Shown one piece after another: positions 1 through 9,240 of a stretch of DNA of 64,000 nucleotides; position 1 is the stretch's first letter, and every line of letters starts with the position of its first letter. Source of the DNA: Treponema medium. GTDB taxonomy: Bacteria > Spirochaetota > Spirochaetia > Treponematales > Treponemataceae. The stretch lies in NCBI RefSeq assembly GCF_017161265.1, contig NZ_CP031393.1:1364001-1428000 (forward strand), given 5' to 3'. A program made the position numbers and the translations under genes. Below the pieces are notes generated by a model. The model had not been told where the DNA came from. It did no database searches and saw nothing but the letters and a program-made list of their open reading frames with translations.

Positions 1-1
1 T

Positions 2-511
2 ATCGATATTGGTGCGGCTATTGCAATGTTTAATTTAAAATCGGAATTAGCCTATTACATGACAGGTGACTTTAAAGGTACCGATCCCGCAGTACATAAC
101 AATAGGATTCAGTGGGTGATAGGATTTGACGTTGATATTCCTTTAAATAATATCAATATTAATATCCAAAACCTCGGCGCATGGACACTCGGCTTCAAAC
201 AGGTAAAAGAAAATAACGGAAACGGGAAATTCGATATGGATTGGAATACATCAGAAAAAGCTACCAACAATAAGTTGATTGTCAACATTTCCGATTCTTG
301 GTTGCATGAAAACCTTACCGATTCCATAACCTGTATCTGGGGCATAGAACATAACGATTTTGTCATAATGCCTAAGCTGCGTTACCGTATTAAAGACGAA
401 TTATATGTAGAAGGTACCGGCGCCTATATCTATGCTGCAAACAAAAAGAGCGAGTTTTCAAATTGGAAAAACAACCATTTTATCCAAGCAAGTCTTGAAT
501 ACCGATTCTAA
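2..511 (+). CDS. Outer-membrane beta-barrel protein, C-terminal part
   Basis: The open frame is already running at the left edge of the window, so only the last ~170 residues are present. The visible part alternates polar and hydrophobic residues in short strands rich in Tyr, Trp and Asn, with Gly/Asn turns, and ends in ...SLEYRF. A C-terminal aromatic Phe after alternating residues is the usual signal for insertion by the BAM machinery, so I infer an outer-membrane beta-barrel. The family cannot be named from this fragment. The first ATG inside the window (position 26) is internal and not a likely start. No terminator-like hairpin is obvious downstream. Confidence 0.6.
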   Translation: MDIGAAIAMFNLKSELAYYMTGDFKGTDPAVHNNRIQWVIGFDVDIPLNNININIQNLGAWTLGFKQVKENNGNGKFDMDWNTSEKATNNKLIVNISDSWLHENLTDSITCIWGIEHNDFVIMPKLRYRIKDELYVEGTGAYIYAANKKSEFSNWKNNHFIQASLEYRF

Positions 512-642
512 AAAGATGCTCATTGTAAAGAGAGTATTTTCTCCTCTTGATAGATGTGTTCAAGTGTATACATAGCGCGATTGTTTCCTATTGAATCAAA
601 GGCATACAACGTTTGCTATTGAATAGAGACTATGAATAAACC

Positions 643-700
643 GTATAATATTCATTGACATAAAGCTTTCAATTTGCTATATTAGCAATGAATATTATAC
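643..700 (+). promoter_or_regulatory. Promoter with 15-bp inverted repeat upstream of tetR
   Basis: A perfect 15-bp inverted repeat has arms at 643-657 (GTATAATATTCATTG) and 686-700 (CAATGAATATTATAC). It brackets a good vegetative promoter: TTGACA at 655-660, a 17-base spacer and TATATT at 678-683. The left arm overlaps the -35 box and the right arm lies just after the -10 box. Placement around the regulator's own promoter suggests an operator for the TetR protein starting at 734, i.e. autoregulation. The sequence match is seen; the binding is inferred. Confidence 0.65.
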
Positions 701-733
701 AATATATTCACACATATATAAAAAGGGATTAGT

Positions 734-1330
734 ATGCCGAAAGCATTTACCGAAGAAGAAAGAATAAAAATAAAAGAAGCGCTTATGGAAACCGCGCTCG
801 ATTTATTTCACGATAAAGGAACAAAATCCTTGAGCATAGCGGAATTGACCAAACGGGTCGGTATTGCACAGGGGAGTTTTTATAATTTTTGGAAGGATAA
901 AGATGCTCTGATTATAGAACTCATTGTGTACCGCTCAAATCAAAAACTACGCAATATTGAAAAAAAATTTTCAACTTCACTTACCGACCCGGCGGCATTT
1001 CTTACGGATATGATATACAAATCTTCGATTGATCTTATGATAAAAATTCAAAGTCAGCCTATTTATCAGGATGCGTTTAAGCTCTTTGAAGCAAAGGGGC
1101 AAAATGAGGCACATAAAATTGAAATTCTGTATCAAGATTTTTTAGCAAAGCTGATATGGTATTGGGAACAGCACAGTGCAATTACGCGGGTAGATCAAAA
1201 AGGGTTGATGAGCGCATTTATCGGGAGTGCGGTTTTGTGTTCTCAGTGTTATCAATTTGATGAAGCGTATTTTAATGATGTGCTGCGAACATATATTGCT
1301 GGAGTTGTGCACAAATATATAGAAGTATGA
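734..1330 (+). CDS. TetR/AcrR-family transcriptional regulator
   Basis: The protein has 198 residues, the usual size for TetR regulators. Residues ~10-60 form the N-terminal helix-turn-helix (ALDLFHDKGTKSLSIAEL, then VGIAQGSFYNFWKDKDAL), matching the TetR pattern in which a Gly-x-Phe-Tyr-x-(H/N)-F helix contacts DNA. The C-terminal ~130 residues are helical and would bind a ligand and dimerise; the ligand is unknown. The ATG follows an AGGGA ribosome site. It stands first in a same-strand run with the PEP-dependent enzyme and a MATE pump, so control of drug or metabolite export is a reasonable inference. Its promoter lies within a 15-bp inverted repeat. Confidence 0.9.
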   Translation: MPKAFTEEERIKIKEALMETALDLFHDKGTKSLSIAELTKRVGIAQGSFYNFWKDKDALIIELIVYRSNQKLRNIEKKFSTSLTDPAAFLTDMIYKSSIDLMIKIQSQPIYQDAFKLFEAKGQNEAHKIEILYQDFLAKLIWYWEQHSAITRVDQKGLMSAFIGSAVLCSQCYQFDEAYFNDVLRTYIAGVVHKYIEV

Positions 1331-1412
1331 ATGTAAGCGTTTAAAAGAAAAAGGCATACAGAGAAACCGCACCGAAAATACTGTAAGCGTTTTTCCTTAA
1401 AGGAGTTGAATA

Positions 1413-3950
1413 ATGCGGATAGCTGATTTTACACAGATACATAAAGATGATGTACTCATTGCAGGCGGTAAGGGCGCTAACCTTGGCGAGATGACTGCTG
1501 CGGGAATACCGGTTCCTAAGGGATTTGTGATTACCGCAGATGCGTATCGAGAATTTCTCAAAGAAAATAACATAGATGAAATTATCTTGCGCGTTCTTAC
1601 AGAGGCGCAAACGGATGAACAAGCATTGTTATCCGCAGTCGGTACATTTCGGAAGAAAATCATAACAGGACATTTTCCCGCTCAATTGGAAAAAGAGATA
1701 CGGAATAAATATGCAGAACTCGGAGAAGCTGCGAGAGTTGCGGTTCGCTCATCAGCAACAGCGGAAGATTTACCCGATGCAAGTTTTGCAGGTCAGCAGG
1801 AAACGTATTTAAATGTGCAAGGGATAGAAGATGTCCTGCTTCAAATACGCCATTGTTATGCTTCACTATGGGGAGAGAGAGCGGTACGCTATCGATTTAA
1901 CCAAGGATATAATCAAAGCGCTGTTGCGATTGCCGTTGTCATTCAAGAAATGGTAGAAAGCGAAAAAGCGGGCGTTCTGTTTACCGTCAATCCGGTAACA
2001 CAAAACAAAGATGAAATGCAGATCAATGCAAGTTACGGATTGGGAGAAAGTGTAGTAAGCGGTCGTGTAACGGCAGATAGTTATATCGTAAATAAATCAG
2101 GAGATGTACTGGAAGTTACTATCGGAAGTAAAGAAACGCAAATTGTTTATGGCGATACAAATACCAAAGAAGAATCGGTAAGCGAGGAAAAAAGAACAGC
2201 GCGGGCATTGAATGATACTGAGATTGCAGCTCTGGTGAGCGCTGCGCTAAAAATAGAAAAACACTACGGTATGCCGATGGATATTGAATGGGCAATACAA
2301 AAGAACGAAATATATATTTTGCAAGCACGCGCAATAACAACCTTAAAAAACAATGATGATGAGAAGCTTATTCAAAAATATATCTCAAAAAGATCATTAT
2401 CAAAAATGATGAAAGAAAATATGGCTTTTCAGTTTGAAAAAATGCCGTTTGCATACCGTGCACTGGACTTTGATTATATGATAGCAATTAACGACCAAAA
2501 AGCGCGGATATTCGCAGAAGGCGGTATTGTTTTTAATTCAAATCCTGTAATTGATGACGATGGTATTCAGACGCTTCCGGAAAACAAAAAAGGGTTTACG
2601 CTGCGTATTTTTCATATTTTTAAAATTATTCGGATGCTTAAAAATTTTGACTATTGTTCGGACGTATGTAAAACATTTATAGCTCAATATGAACAAGAGA
2701 TAGCGCATATTAAAACCTTAGATTTTGAAAATATGAGCTTAGCGGAATGTACTACATTTATGGAACGAAGTTATGCGTTGACAGAAAGACTTGCTTATGA
2801 CAGATTTAAGTATGCCTTGTTTCCGTCTTTTTTAATGAGCAAAAAATTCACCAAAATAATAAAACGTGTAGATACGGACTATTCCGCCTTTGATTTTTAT
2901 TGGGAACTCAATAATAAAACAGCTGTTGTTACCAATGATATTTCTCGTATGGCGGATACGATACGGAAAAACACAGCCCTAACGGAAGCCATACTATCGG
3001 GAGAAAGATTCAACACACTGTGTGTCGATTTTCCTGCATTTAAGCAGCTTGCGGATGATTTTATCAAACAGAACGGTTTTAAGTCTGATTACAACTGCTA
3101 TTGCATCGAAGCAAAAACGTTTATCGAAGAACCTGATAGGCTTGTCAATATTATACGCCCGTTATTAAACGCCTCTGATACATCCGATCAAAATTCTCAT
3201 AATAACACGAATAAAAACTATACGGATTTAATGCAGCAATTAAAGCGCATTTATGGAAATAAATATCCTCGTATAGAAAAAGACATACGGCACTTCCGGT
3301 ATTTTCATGTTGTCCGAGAAGAATCGCAGTATCTCTGGGAAACACTTTTTTATTATGTCAGACAGTGTGTAACGCGGATAAATGTTCTGCTATTAAACAG
3401 TGAAGATTATAAACACGGAATTGCAAATCTTTTTCACCGTGAATTACTGGAAGTGTTGAAAGCCGGATATATCAGTGATGTTTATAAAGAAAAGATCGCA
3501 AGGCGGAATAAAAAATTTCCGCTTGCGGAAAAAGTTTGGGAAGCTTCAAAATTACTGGTGTTCGATTCAACTGGTGATGTACTGAAAGGGGTGAGCGGAA
3601 GCCCGGGAACTGCTGTAGGAACGGTGCGCATTATTCGCACGCCTGAAGAATTTTATAAGATGCAAAAAGGAGATGTGCTGGTGTGTCATCTCACCGATCC
3701 TGAATGGACGCCGCTTTTTAAACTTGCAAGCGCTGTCGTTGCAGATACCGGCTCTGCACTCAGCCATGCAGCGATTGTTGCACGGGAGTTTAATATACCG
3801 GCAGTATTAGGCGTCGGTTTCGCCACCGCCAAATTCAAGGACGGCGACCTCATCACCGTTAACGGCAATACTGGTGAAGTACGGAGCAGTGCAGACGCAT
3901 CAGGCCGTTTTATCATATCCGCCACGGATGGCGGTGATTCTACGCAGTAA
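1413..3950 (+). CDS. PEP synthase / rifampin-phosphotransferase-like enzyme
   Basis: The 845-residue protein has the order typical of PEP-utilising dikinases: an N-terminal ATP-grasp domain (IAGGKGANLGEMTAAGIPVPKG, then VRSSATAEDLPDASFAGQQET near residue 110), a long AT-rich middle (~residues 320-730) unlike PEP synthase, and a C-terminal swivelling phosphohistidine domain with the catalytic His in SALSHAAIVARE followed by NIPAVLGVG. This layout and length also fit rifampin phosphotransferases, where the middle part binds the drug. I cannot decide between a PEP synthase-like enzyme and an antibiotic phosphotransferase. The neighbouring TetR regulator and MATE pump favour a resistance role, by inference only. 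AAGGAG lies 8 bases before the ATG. Confidence 0.85.
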   Translation: MRIADFTQIHKDDVLIAGGKGANLGEMTAAGIPVPKGFVITADAYREFLKENNIDEIILRVLTEAQTDEQALLSAVGTFRKKIITGHFPAQLEKEIRNKYAELGEAARVAVRSSATAEDLPDASFAGQQETYLNVQGIEDVLLQIRHCYASLWGERAVRYRFNQGYNQSAVAIAVVIQEMVESEKAGVLFTVNPVTQNKDEMQINASYGLGESVVSGRVTADSYIVNKSGDVLEVTIGSKETQIVYGDTNTKEESVSEEKRTARALNDTEIAALVSAALKIEKHYGMPMDIEWAIQKNEIYILQARAITTLKNNDDEKLIQKYISKRSLSKMMKENMAFQFEKMPFAYRALDFDYMIAINDQKARIFAEGGIVFNSNPVIDDDGIQTLPENKKGFTLRIFHIFKIIRMLKNFDYCSDVCKTFIAQYEQEIAHIKTLDFENMSLAECTTFMERSYALTERLAYDRFKYALFPSFLMSKKFTKIIKRVDTDYSAFDFYWELNNKTAVVTNDISRMADTIRKNTALTEAILSGERFNTLCVDFPAFKQLADDFIKQNGFKSDYNCYCIEAKTFIEEPDRLVNIIRPLLNASDTSDQNSHNNTNKNYTDLMQQLKRIYGNKYPRIEKDIRHFRYFHVVREESQYLWETLFYYVRQCVTRINVLLLNSEDYKHGIANLFHRELLEVLKAGYISDVYKEKIARRNKKFPLAEKVWEASKLLVFDSTGDVLKGVSGSPGTAVGTVRIIRTPEEFYKMQKGDVLVCHLTDPEWTPLFKLASAVVADTGSALSHAAIVAREFNIPAVLGVGFATAKFKDGDLITVNGNTGEVRSSADASGRFIISATDGGDSTQ

Positions 3951-4013
3951 CAAGTTTTTGCCTTAAGCAAAAACTTGACACTAACATTGTACAAGGAAGT
4001 ACAATGTTAGTGT
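3951..4013 (+). repeat. Two adjacent perfect hairpins after the PEP-enzyme gene
   Basis: Two palindromes lie back to back. The first, 3951-3977, has an 11-bp stem (CAAGTTTTTGC). The second, 3978-4013, has a perfect 15-bp stem (ACACTAACATTGTAC) closed by the six-base loop AAGGAA. There is no T-run after the second, so neither is a standard rho-independent terminator. The second loop, read on the other strand (TTCCTT), fits the NTCCNT hexaloop shared by hairpins at 37-40 kb in this window. Confidence 0.6.
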
Positions 4014-4040
4014 TACTCGCAGAATAATGGAGTTGTTGAG

Positions 4041-5405
4041 ATGGATACAAAAGAGCTTAGACGGTTTAACATTTTAACAAAACCGATTTTTCCGTTGCTT
4101 ATTAAAACGGCAATTCCGACAATCATCGGTATGTTGATTAGCGTTATATACAATGTAACCGATACCTTTTTTGTCGGACAATTACACAACAGATCAATGA
4201 TTGCGGCAATCGGTGTGGTATTCAGTTTTGTCAGTGTTATCCAAGCAATCGGGTTTTGGTACGGCTACGGCAGCGGTAATGTAATGTCAAAGAATATCGG
4301 GAAGCACGATTATGCGGAAGCGGAAATCATTTCTTCGATAGGTATTGTCATTGCAATCGCAACCGGTACGGTGATCGCAATCGCAGCATATATTTTTGTT
4401 GTACCGCTTGCAAAACTCATCGGCGGCAGTGCATCGCAGGACGTACTCACCTTTACCGTGCAGTATTTAAAGATCATTATCATCAGCATTCCGTTCAGTT
4501 TATATGCAGTAACCGTGTATAATCAGCTGCGTCTGTGCGGGAATGTACGCGATGGAATGATCGGATTACTTTCCGGAATGCTGACCAATATGGTACTGGA
4601 TCCGCTGCTGATGTTTCCGCTTAACATGGGATTTATCGGCGCCGGATATGCAACGCTCATCGGTCAGATTATCGGGTGTATTGTATTGACCGCACTTGCA
4701 CAAAGCCGCGGAAATATTCTTGTCAGTATAAAAACAGCGCACTATAGCAAAGTGCGTATGTATCATATTCTTGTGGGAGGACTGCCTAATTTTTCACGAC
4801 AGGCAATTACCGGTGCCGCATTGGTGCTGCTCAATGTTACGGCGGCGAAGTACGGCGAAAGTATGATCGCTGCTTTAACAATAAGTTCAAAAATTGTTGC
4901 AGTGGCTTTTATGATTATGATCGGTTGGGGACAAGGCTTTCAGCCTATTTGCGCGATGAATTACGGTGCTCAACAATATGAGCGGGTAAAAAGAGCCTTT
5001 ATTACGACTGTTACTGTGGGAACAATTTTTTTAACAGCCGCCTCAATAATCCTATTCATCTTCGCCGAACAATGTATTCATCTTATGTCAAACGATAATG
5101 ACGTGGTGACTACCGGAGTTTCGATACTGAGGATGCAATGCTTCTCGCTTCCACTGTTAGGCATCTTTGCTGTCAGTAGTATGTTCATGCAGAATATCGG
5201 CAATTATTTTTCAGCGCTCCTCATATCAATTTCACGGCAGGGTTTCTTTTATGTACCGCTCCTATATCTTCTGCCTGCCGTATACGGCAAAACCGGTATC
5301 TACCTGCTGCAGCCGATCTCCGATTTTTTATCCTTCCTGTTTGCCGTTGCAGTCGTTTACAGGTGGTATAGGAAGAATAGCCCATCCAATAGTTGTGTAT
5401 ATTAG
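4041..5405 (+). CDS. MATE-family multidrug efflux transporter
   Basis: The 454-residue protein is almost entirely hydrophobic, with about twelve predicted membrane helices in two similar halves. The start FPLLIKTAIPTIIGMLISVIYNVTDTFFVG is the MATE signature region, and the second half repeats it (SRQAITGAAL, then MIGWGQGFQPI, typical of the NorM/MepA branch). It would export cationic drugs or metabolites using a sodium or proton gradient. It follows the PEP-dependent enzyme by 90 bases that contain two strong hairpins, so it may be expressed separately. It overlaps no neighbour. Confidence 0.92.
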   Translation: MDTKELRRFNILTKPIFPLLIKTAIPTIIGMLISVIYNVTDTFFVGQLHNRSMIAAIGVVFSFVSVIQAIGFWYGYGSGNVMSKNIGKHDYAEAEIISSIGIVIAIATGTVIAIAAYIFVVPLAKLIGGSASQDVLTFTVQYLKIIIISIPFSLYAVTVYNQLRLCGNVRDGMIGLLSGMLTNMVLDPLLMFPLNMGFIGAGYATLIGQIIGCIVLTALAQSRGNILVSIKTAHYSKVRMYHILVGGLPNFSRQAITGAALVLLNVTAAKYGESMIAALTISSKIVAVAFMIMIGWGQGFQPICAMNYGAQQYERVKRAFITTVTVGTIFLTAASIILFIFAEQCIHLMSNDNDVVTTGVSILRMQCFSLPLLGIFAVSSMFMQNIGNYFSALLISISRQGFFYVPLLYLLPAVYGKTGIYLLQPISDFLSFLFAVAVVYRWYRKNSPSNSCVY

Positions 5406-5476
5406 TTAAAGTATTCCTGTCGTTTCATACTTTTAATGTCTTTATTGTTTTTTATAATTATGGTAAGCTCTCTCCT

Positions 5477-6373
5477 ATGACCAGCATAAGCAATGTTATC
5501 GAAAATTTTACCGGCTTTTTTACAACAGAAAAAAACGAAATACTCGTCGCGAAAATATGGACTATTGTACAATTTATCGCAATTCTTTTTGTTATCTCTC
5601 TGTTCTTTAGAATAGTTAATTCAATCGTAAAAAAAATCACGGTAAAAAAATGTTCACTGCAAATACAGTATGTAATCAATAAGATTATCCGATATGCAGG
5701 TTTTGCCGTCATGGTGTTGACAACTTTTCATCGTTTAGGCATTGACATCAGTGCAATACTCGGAGCTGCGGGAATTGCCGGTGTTGCTATAGGTTTTGCA
5801 GCTCAGACTTCAATATCGAATATTATTTCCGGACTTTTTGTTATAACCGAACGAACCTTTAAAATAAGTGATACCATTGAAGTCAACGGGACAATAGGCA
5901 CAGTCCAAGCGATTAATTTATTATCGGTTATTCTAAAAACATTTGACAACCAATATGTCAGAATTCCGAATGAGACCATCATAAAAGCAAACCTGATTAA
6001 TTACTCACAGTTTCCGTATCGACGTGTAAAGACGGAATTGTCCGTCGCTTATGGTACTGATTTAAGAAGGACGGAAGAAGTTCTATTAGCCGTTGCAAAA
6101 AATAATGCATTCACTCTTGATGATCCGGCGCCTTCAATTCTTTGGACAAGCTTTGCAAGTTCAAGTATTAATTTTACACTTATGACATGGACAAAAATCG
6201 AAGACTTTGGAAATTTACGAAATTCATTATTCATCGAAATAGATGAAAAGCTCAAACAGGAAAATATAACCGTCCCCTTCCAGCAACTCGACGTTCATAT
6301 AAAGGACGACCAAACAACAACAATATCCGAACTTGAGCAATCAATACCTCCAACACAGAGCATCGAGGTATGA
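5477..6373 (+). CDS. Small-conductance mechanosensitive channel (MscS family)
   Basis: Two or three membrane helices lie at residues ~25-110. The last is the Gly/Ala-rich pore helix (ILGAAGIAGVAIGFAAQTSISNIISGLF) followed by FKISDTIEVNGTIGTVQAINLLSV, the beta domain that identifies MscS proteins. The cytoplasmic part continues with the VRIPNETI and FTLMTWTKIEDF segments. The length (298 residues) is normal. The same frame extends upstream to a TTG at 5393 inside the MATE gene, but I chose the ATG at 5477 because the extra 28 residues are not conserved in type and lack a good ribosome site. The channel would release solutes on osmotic downshift. Confidence 0.9.
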   Translation: MTSISNVIENFTGFFTTEKNEILVAKIWTIVQFIAILFVISLFFRIVNSIVKKITVKKCSLQIQYVINKIIRYAGFAVMVLTTFHRLGIDISAILGAAGIAGVAIGFAAQTSISNIISGLFVITERTFKISDTIEVNGTIGTVQAINLLSVILKTFDNQYVRIPNETIIKANLINYSQFPYRRVKTELSVAYGTDLRRTEEVLLAVAKNNAFTLDDPAPSILWTSFASSSINFTLMTWTKIEDFGNLRNSLFIEIDEKLKQENITVPFQQLDVHIKDDQTTTISELEQSIPPTQSIEV

Positions 6374-6463
6374 TTATTTTCATAAGGCGCTTGCAGGGAG
6401 ACAAGGTTTTTAACCGGCGATATCAGCGGCTCAGAATCTGTCGGCTACAAAGGATATCCTATT

Positions 6464-7321
6464 ATGCATAAGATGGCAATAGAAGATGAAATACGTTTAG
6501 TCGATTCAATGATCGATCTCTATGCGGCAGCACACCGACATGACCTTCCAAAGTCTGATTCCAAAGTCATTGAGACAGCAGTGCCGGACGCGGAGGTATT
6601 AAAAGCATATACACACAAACGGATTGAACAATGCCGGTATCGCGGCAAACAGGAAAAACCGTTTTGTAACGTTTGTCCCGTGCATTGCTACAAGCCGGAG
6701 ATGCGGCAGCAAATCCGTGCGGTTATGCGTTACAGTGGCCCGCGTATGTTATTCCGTCATCCGATTTTGAGCATGCAGCATCTTATCGGTACTATTCGCA
6801 GTAAAAAGGAGGCAAAAGATACTGAAATGAAAACAACTGAACAAGAGCATCTTCCAGTGACCGGCGTCGGTCCGGTGTGTGTGGCAATTATGATTGCCTT
6901 TACTGTTGCCGGTATTGCGGCGATAAAATTCGATATATTTACCAGTGGTGACATACATAGTGCAATTATTGCAATCATTTTTATAATTGCCGGAATTTTA
7001 TGTATTGCAGGCGGCATCGTATTGTGGTGCGCTGCAGTATTCGGCTCCCGCATTGACACCAAGATAAAAGCAAATCAACTTGCAACCGATGGTGTTTATG
7101 CCCTCGTGCGTAACCCGATTTATTCCGCTTTTTTATTTATCTGTACCGGTGCGCTGCTGTTTTGTAGGAATTGGTATGTATTGATGTTACCACCACTCTT
7201 TTGGCTATACCTCACCATATTTATGAAATTGACGGAAGAACAATGGCTTGCCGAACGTTTTGGTGATGAATATACAGCATACTGCAAACGGGTTAATCGC
7301 TTTATTCCATGGAAAAAATAG
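6464..7321 (+). CDS. YgbA_NO domain fused to isoprenylcysteine-methyltransferase-like domain
   Basis: Residues ~1-110 match the small cysteine-containing family called 'nitrous oxide-stimulated promoter' (YgbA of E. coli): EDEIRLVDSMIDLYAAAHR, then CRYRGKQEKPFCNVCPVHCY and RAVMRYSGPRML. Residues ~125-285 have four to five membrane helices and the phospholipid/ICMT methyltransferase pattern: TDGVYALVRNPIYSAF and a late EEQWLAERFGDEYTAYCKRV. The two parts normally occur as separate proteins, so this is a fusion. The cysteine cluster suggests a metal or nitrosylation site; membrane methylation is suggested by the second domain. The joint function is not known to me. The ORF is continuous, with no sign of a frameshift at the join. 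Confidence 0.75.
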   Translation: MHKMAIEDEIRLVDSMIDLYAAAHRHDLPKSDSKVIETAVPDAEVLKAYTHKRIEQCRYRGKQEKPFCNVCPVHCYKPEMRQQIRAVMRYSGPRMLFRHPILSMQHLIGTIRSKKEAKDTEMKTTEQEHLPVTGVGPVCVAIMIAFTVAGIAAIKFDIFTSGDIHSAIIAIIFIIAGILCIAGGIVLWCAAVFGSRIDTKIKANQLATDGVYALVRNPIYSAFLFICTGALLFCRNWYVLMLPPLFWLYLTIFMKLTEEQWLAERFGDEYTAYCKRVNRFIPWKK

Positions 7322-7386
7322 TAAGTGCAACTTGGAGCACAACACGAATTGCATAAACGCCCCGTTTCAACTATACTTATCCTATT

Positions 7387-9156
7387 ATGATAGAAATGAA
7401 ACGTACAGTTACCTGCGGTCAGCTGCAAAAAAGCGACGCCGGTAAAACAGTAGTATTAAACGGATGGGTGCACCGCAAGCGCGACCACGGCGGTATCTCT
7501 TTTATAAACTTACGCGACCGCTACGGACTGACACAGGTGGTTGTCGATGACGATGCAAGCACTGAGCTAAAAGAAACCGCAGCCGGTTTGAAGATGGAAT
7601 ATTGTATTGCCGTTGAAGGTACGGTGCGGGAGCGTCCCGATTCCATGGTCAACACAGAAATGACAACCGGACACATCGAAGTGAAGGCGCTGCGCATCGT
7701 GGTTCTGTCGAAGAGCGCCGTGCTGCCCTTCCAGATTGACGAAAAAACCAACGCCAACGAAGACCTCCGGCTCAAGTACCGCTACCTCGACCTGCGTTCT
7801 CAGACTATGCAGGATCACCTGATACTGCGCTCAAAGGTTACGTTCGCGGTGCGGGAGTACCTCACAGCGCGAAACTTCTTGGAAATTGAAACGCCGACCT
7901 TTATTAAATCGACGCCGGAGGGCGCGCGCGACTATTTGGTGCCGTCCCGCCTCTATCCGGGCAAGTTCTATGCGCTGCCGCAGTCCCCGCAGTTGTACAA
8001 GCAGATACTGATGGTCTCCGGTTTTGACCGCTATTTTCAGATTGCCCGCTGCTACCGTGATGAAGACGCACGCGGCGACCGTCAGCCTGAGTTCACGCAA
8101 ATCGATATTGAAATGAGCTTTGTTTCTCGCGATGACGTGCTCGATGTTACCGAAAATATGTTCCGCACGGTATTCAAAAAGACTATCAACGTGGATTTAG
8201 CGCAATCCTTCCCGCGGATTAGCTATGATGATGCCATCGACCTGTACGGCACCGACAAACCCGATATCCGGTTCGAGATGAAGCTGCAGGATGCCGCATG
8301 GATGGCTGAATGCACCGAGTTTGCCGTGTTCAAAGATGCGGTCGCTGCCGGAGGAGCCGTCAAGGCGCTTGTAGTGAAAGGACAGGCAGCAAACTACAGC
8401 CGCAAAAAGATTGAAGAGCTTGAAGCTGCGGCAAAAATCTACAAGGCAAAGGGGCTTGCATGGACAAAAGTTGCAGGCGGCGCATTCGAAGGTGGTATTG
8501 CCAAATACTGTGCCGGCGCGGAAGCTGAAATATGCAAAAAGCTGAATGCCGGGGACGGCGACCTGCTCCTCTTTATTGCCGATGCAAAATATAAAACCGC
8601 CTGTACCGCGCTCGGTGCTGTCAGAAGCAAGCTCGGTAAGGATTTAAATTTGCTCGACCCAAAAGTATTCGCCTTTTTGTGGGTTATCGACTTCCCGCTC
8701 TTTGAATGGAATGAAGATGAGCAGAAATGGGATCCCGCTCACCACATGTTCTCCGCACCGCAGGAACGCTACCTCGACACGTTGGAGCAAAACCCCGGCG
8801 AGGTAAAGGGCGACCTGTACGACCTCGTACTCAACGGATACGAAGTTGCTTCCGGCTCAATCAGAATCCACAATCCAGAGCTGCAAAAACGGATATTCAA
8901 CATTGTCGGCTTTAACCCCGCCGATGCGGAAAAGAAGTTCGGCTTTTTAACGGAAGCATTCAAATACGGAGCGCCGCCCCACGGAGGTATCGCCCCCGGT
9001 CTTGACCGCATCGTAATGCTAATGGCAGGCGAAACCTCGATTAAAGAAGTAATCGCCTTCCCCAAAAACACCTTTGCCGTCAGCCCCATGGACGAAAGCC
9101 CCAGCGAGGTTGACGAAAAGCAGCTTGCCGAACTCCACTTGAGCATTCGGGCATAG
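7387..9156 (+). CDS. aspS: Aspartyl-tRNA synthetase
   Basis: The 589-residue protein charges tRNA-Asp (in many bacteria lacking AsnRS also tRNA-Asn) with aspartate. The N-terminal OB fold (GWVHRKRDHGGISFINLRD) binds the anticodon. The class II core shows motif 1 near TPTFIKSTPEGARDYLVPSR, motif 2 in FQIARCYRDEDARGDRQPEF, the bacterial-type GAD insertion at ~300-420, and motif 3 in GGIAPGLDRIVMLM near residue 535. Length is normal for bacterial AspRS. A second ATG three codons in (7396) is an equally possible start. Confidence 0.97.
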   Translation: MIEMKRTVTCGQLQKSDAGKTVVLNGWVHRKRDHGGISFINLRDRYGLTQVVVDDDASTELKETAAGLKMEYCIAVEGTVRERPDSMVNTEMTTGHIEVKALRIVVLSKSAVLPFQIDEKTNANEDLRLKYRYLDLRSQTMQDHLILRSKVTFAVREYLTARNFLEIETPTFIKSTPEGARDYLVPSRLYPGKFYALPQSPQLYKQILMVSGFDRYFQIARCYRDEDARGDRQPEFTQIDIEMSFVSRDDVLDVTENMFRTVFKKTINVDLAQSFPRISYDDAIDLYGTDKPDIRFEMKLQDAAWMAECTEFAVFKDAVAAGGAVKALVVKGQAANYSRKKIEELEAAAKIYKAKGLAWTKVAGGAFEGGIAKYCAGAEAEICKKLNAGDGDLLLFIADAKYKTACTALGAVRSKLGKDLNLLDPKVFAFLWVIDFPLFEWNEDEQKWDPAHHMFSAPQERYLDTLEQNPGEVKGDLYDLVLNGYEVASGSIRIHNPELQKRIFNIVGFNPADAEKKFGFLTEAFKYGAPPHGGIAPGLDRIVMLMAGETSIKEVIAFPKNTFAVSPMDESPSEVDEKQLAELHLSIRA

Positions 9157-9159
9157 CAT

Positions 9160-9232
9160 GTACGAAATCAGACAGCTTGAGCAGGCTCGATTATTTTGCA
9201 GGTATGCTCCGCAAGATGATGCGTTTGCCTTG
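9160..9232 (+). repeat. Remnant of the GGTAAACGCATCAG palindrome family
   Basis: This short interval resembles a worn copy of the family-1 element best seen at 46891-47031. It contains ATTATTTTGCAGG and, near its end, GATGCGTTTGCC, in the same order as the right half of that element (TTATTTTGCGGG then GATGCGTTTACC). The left terminal arm is barely recognisable. It sits between aspS and epmA. Confidence 0.35.
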
Positions 9233-9240
9233 AAAAGATT

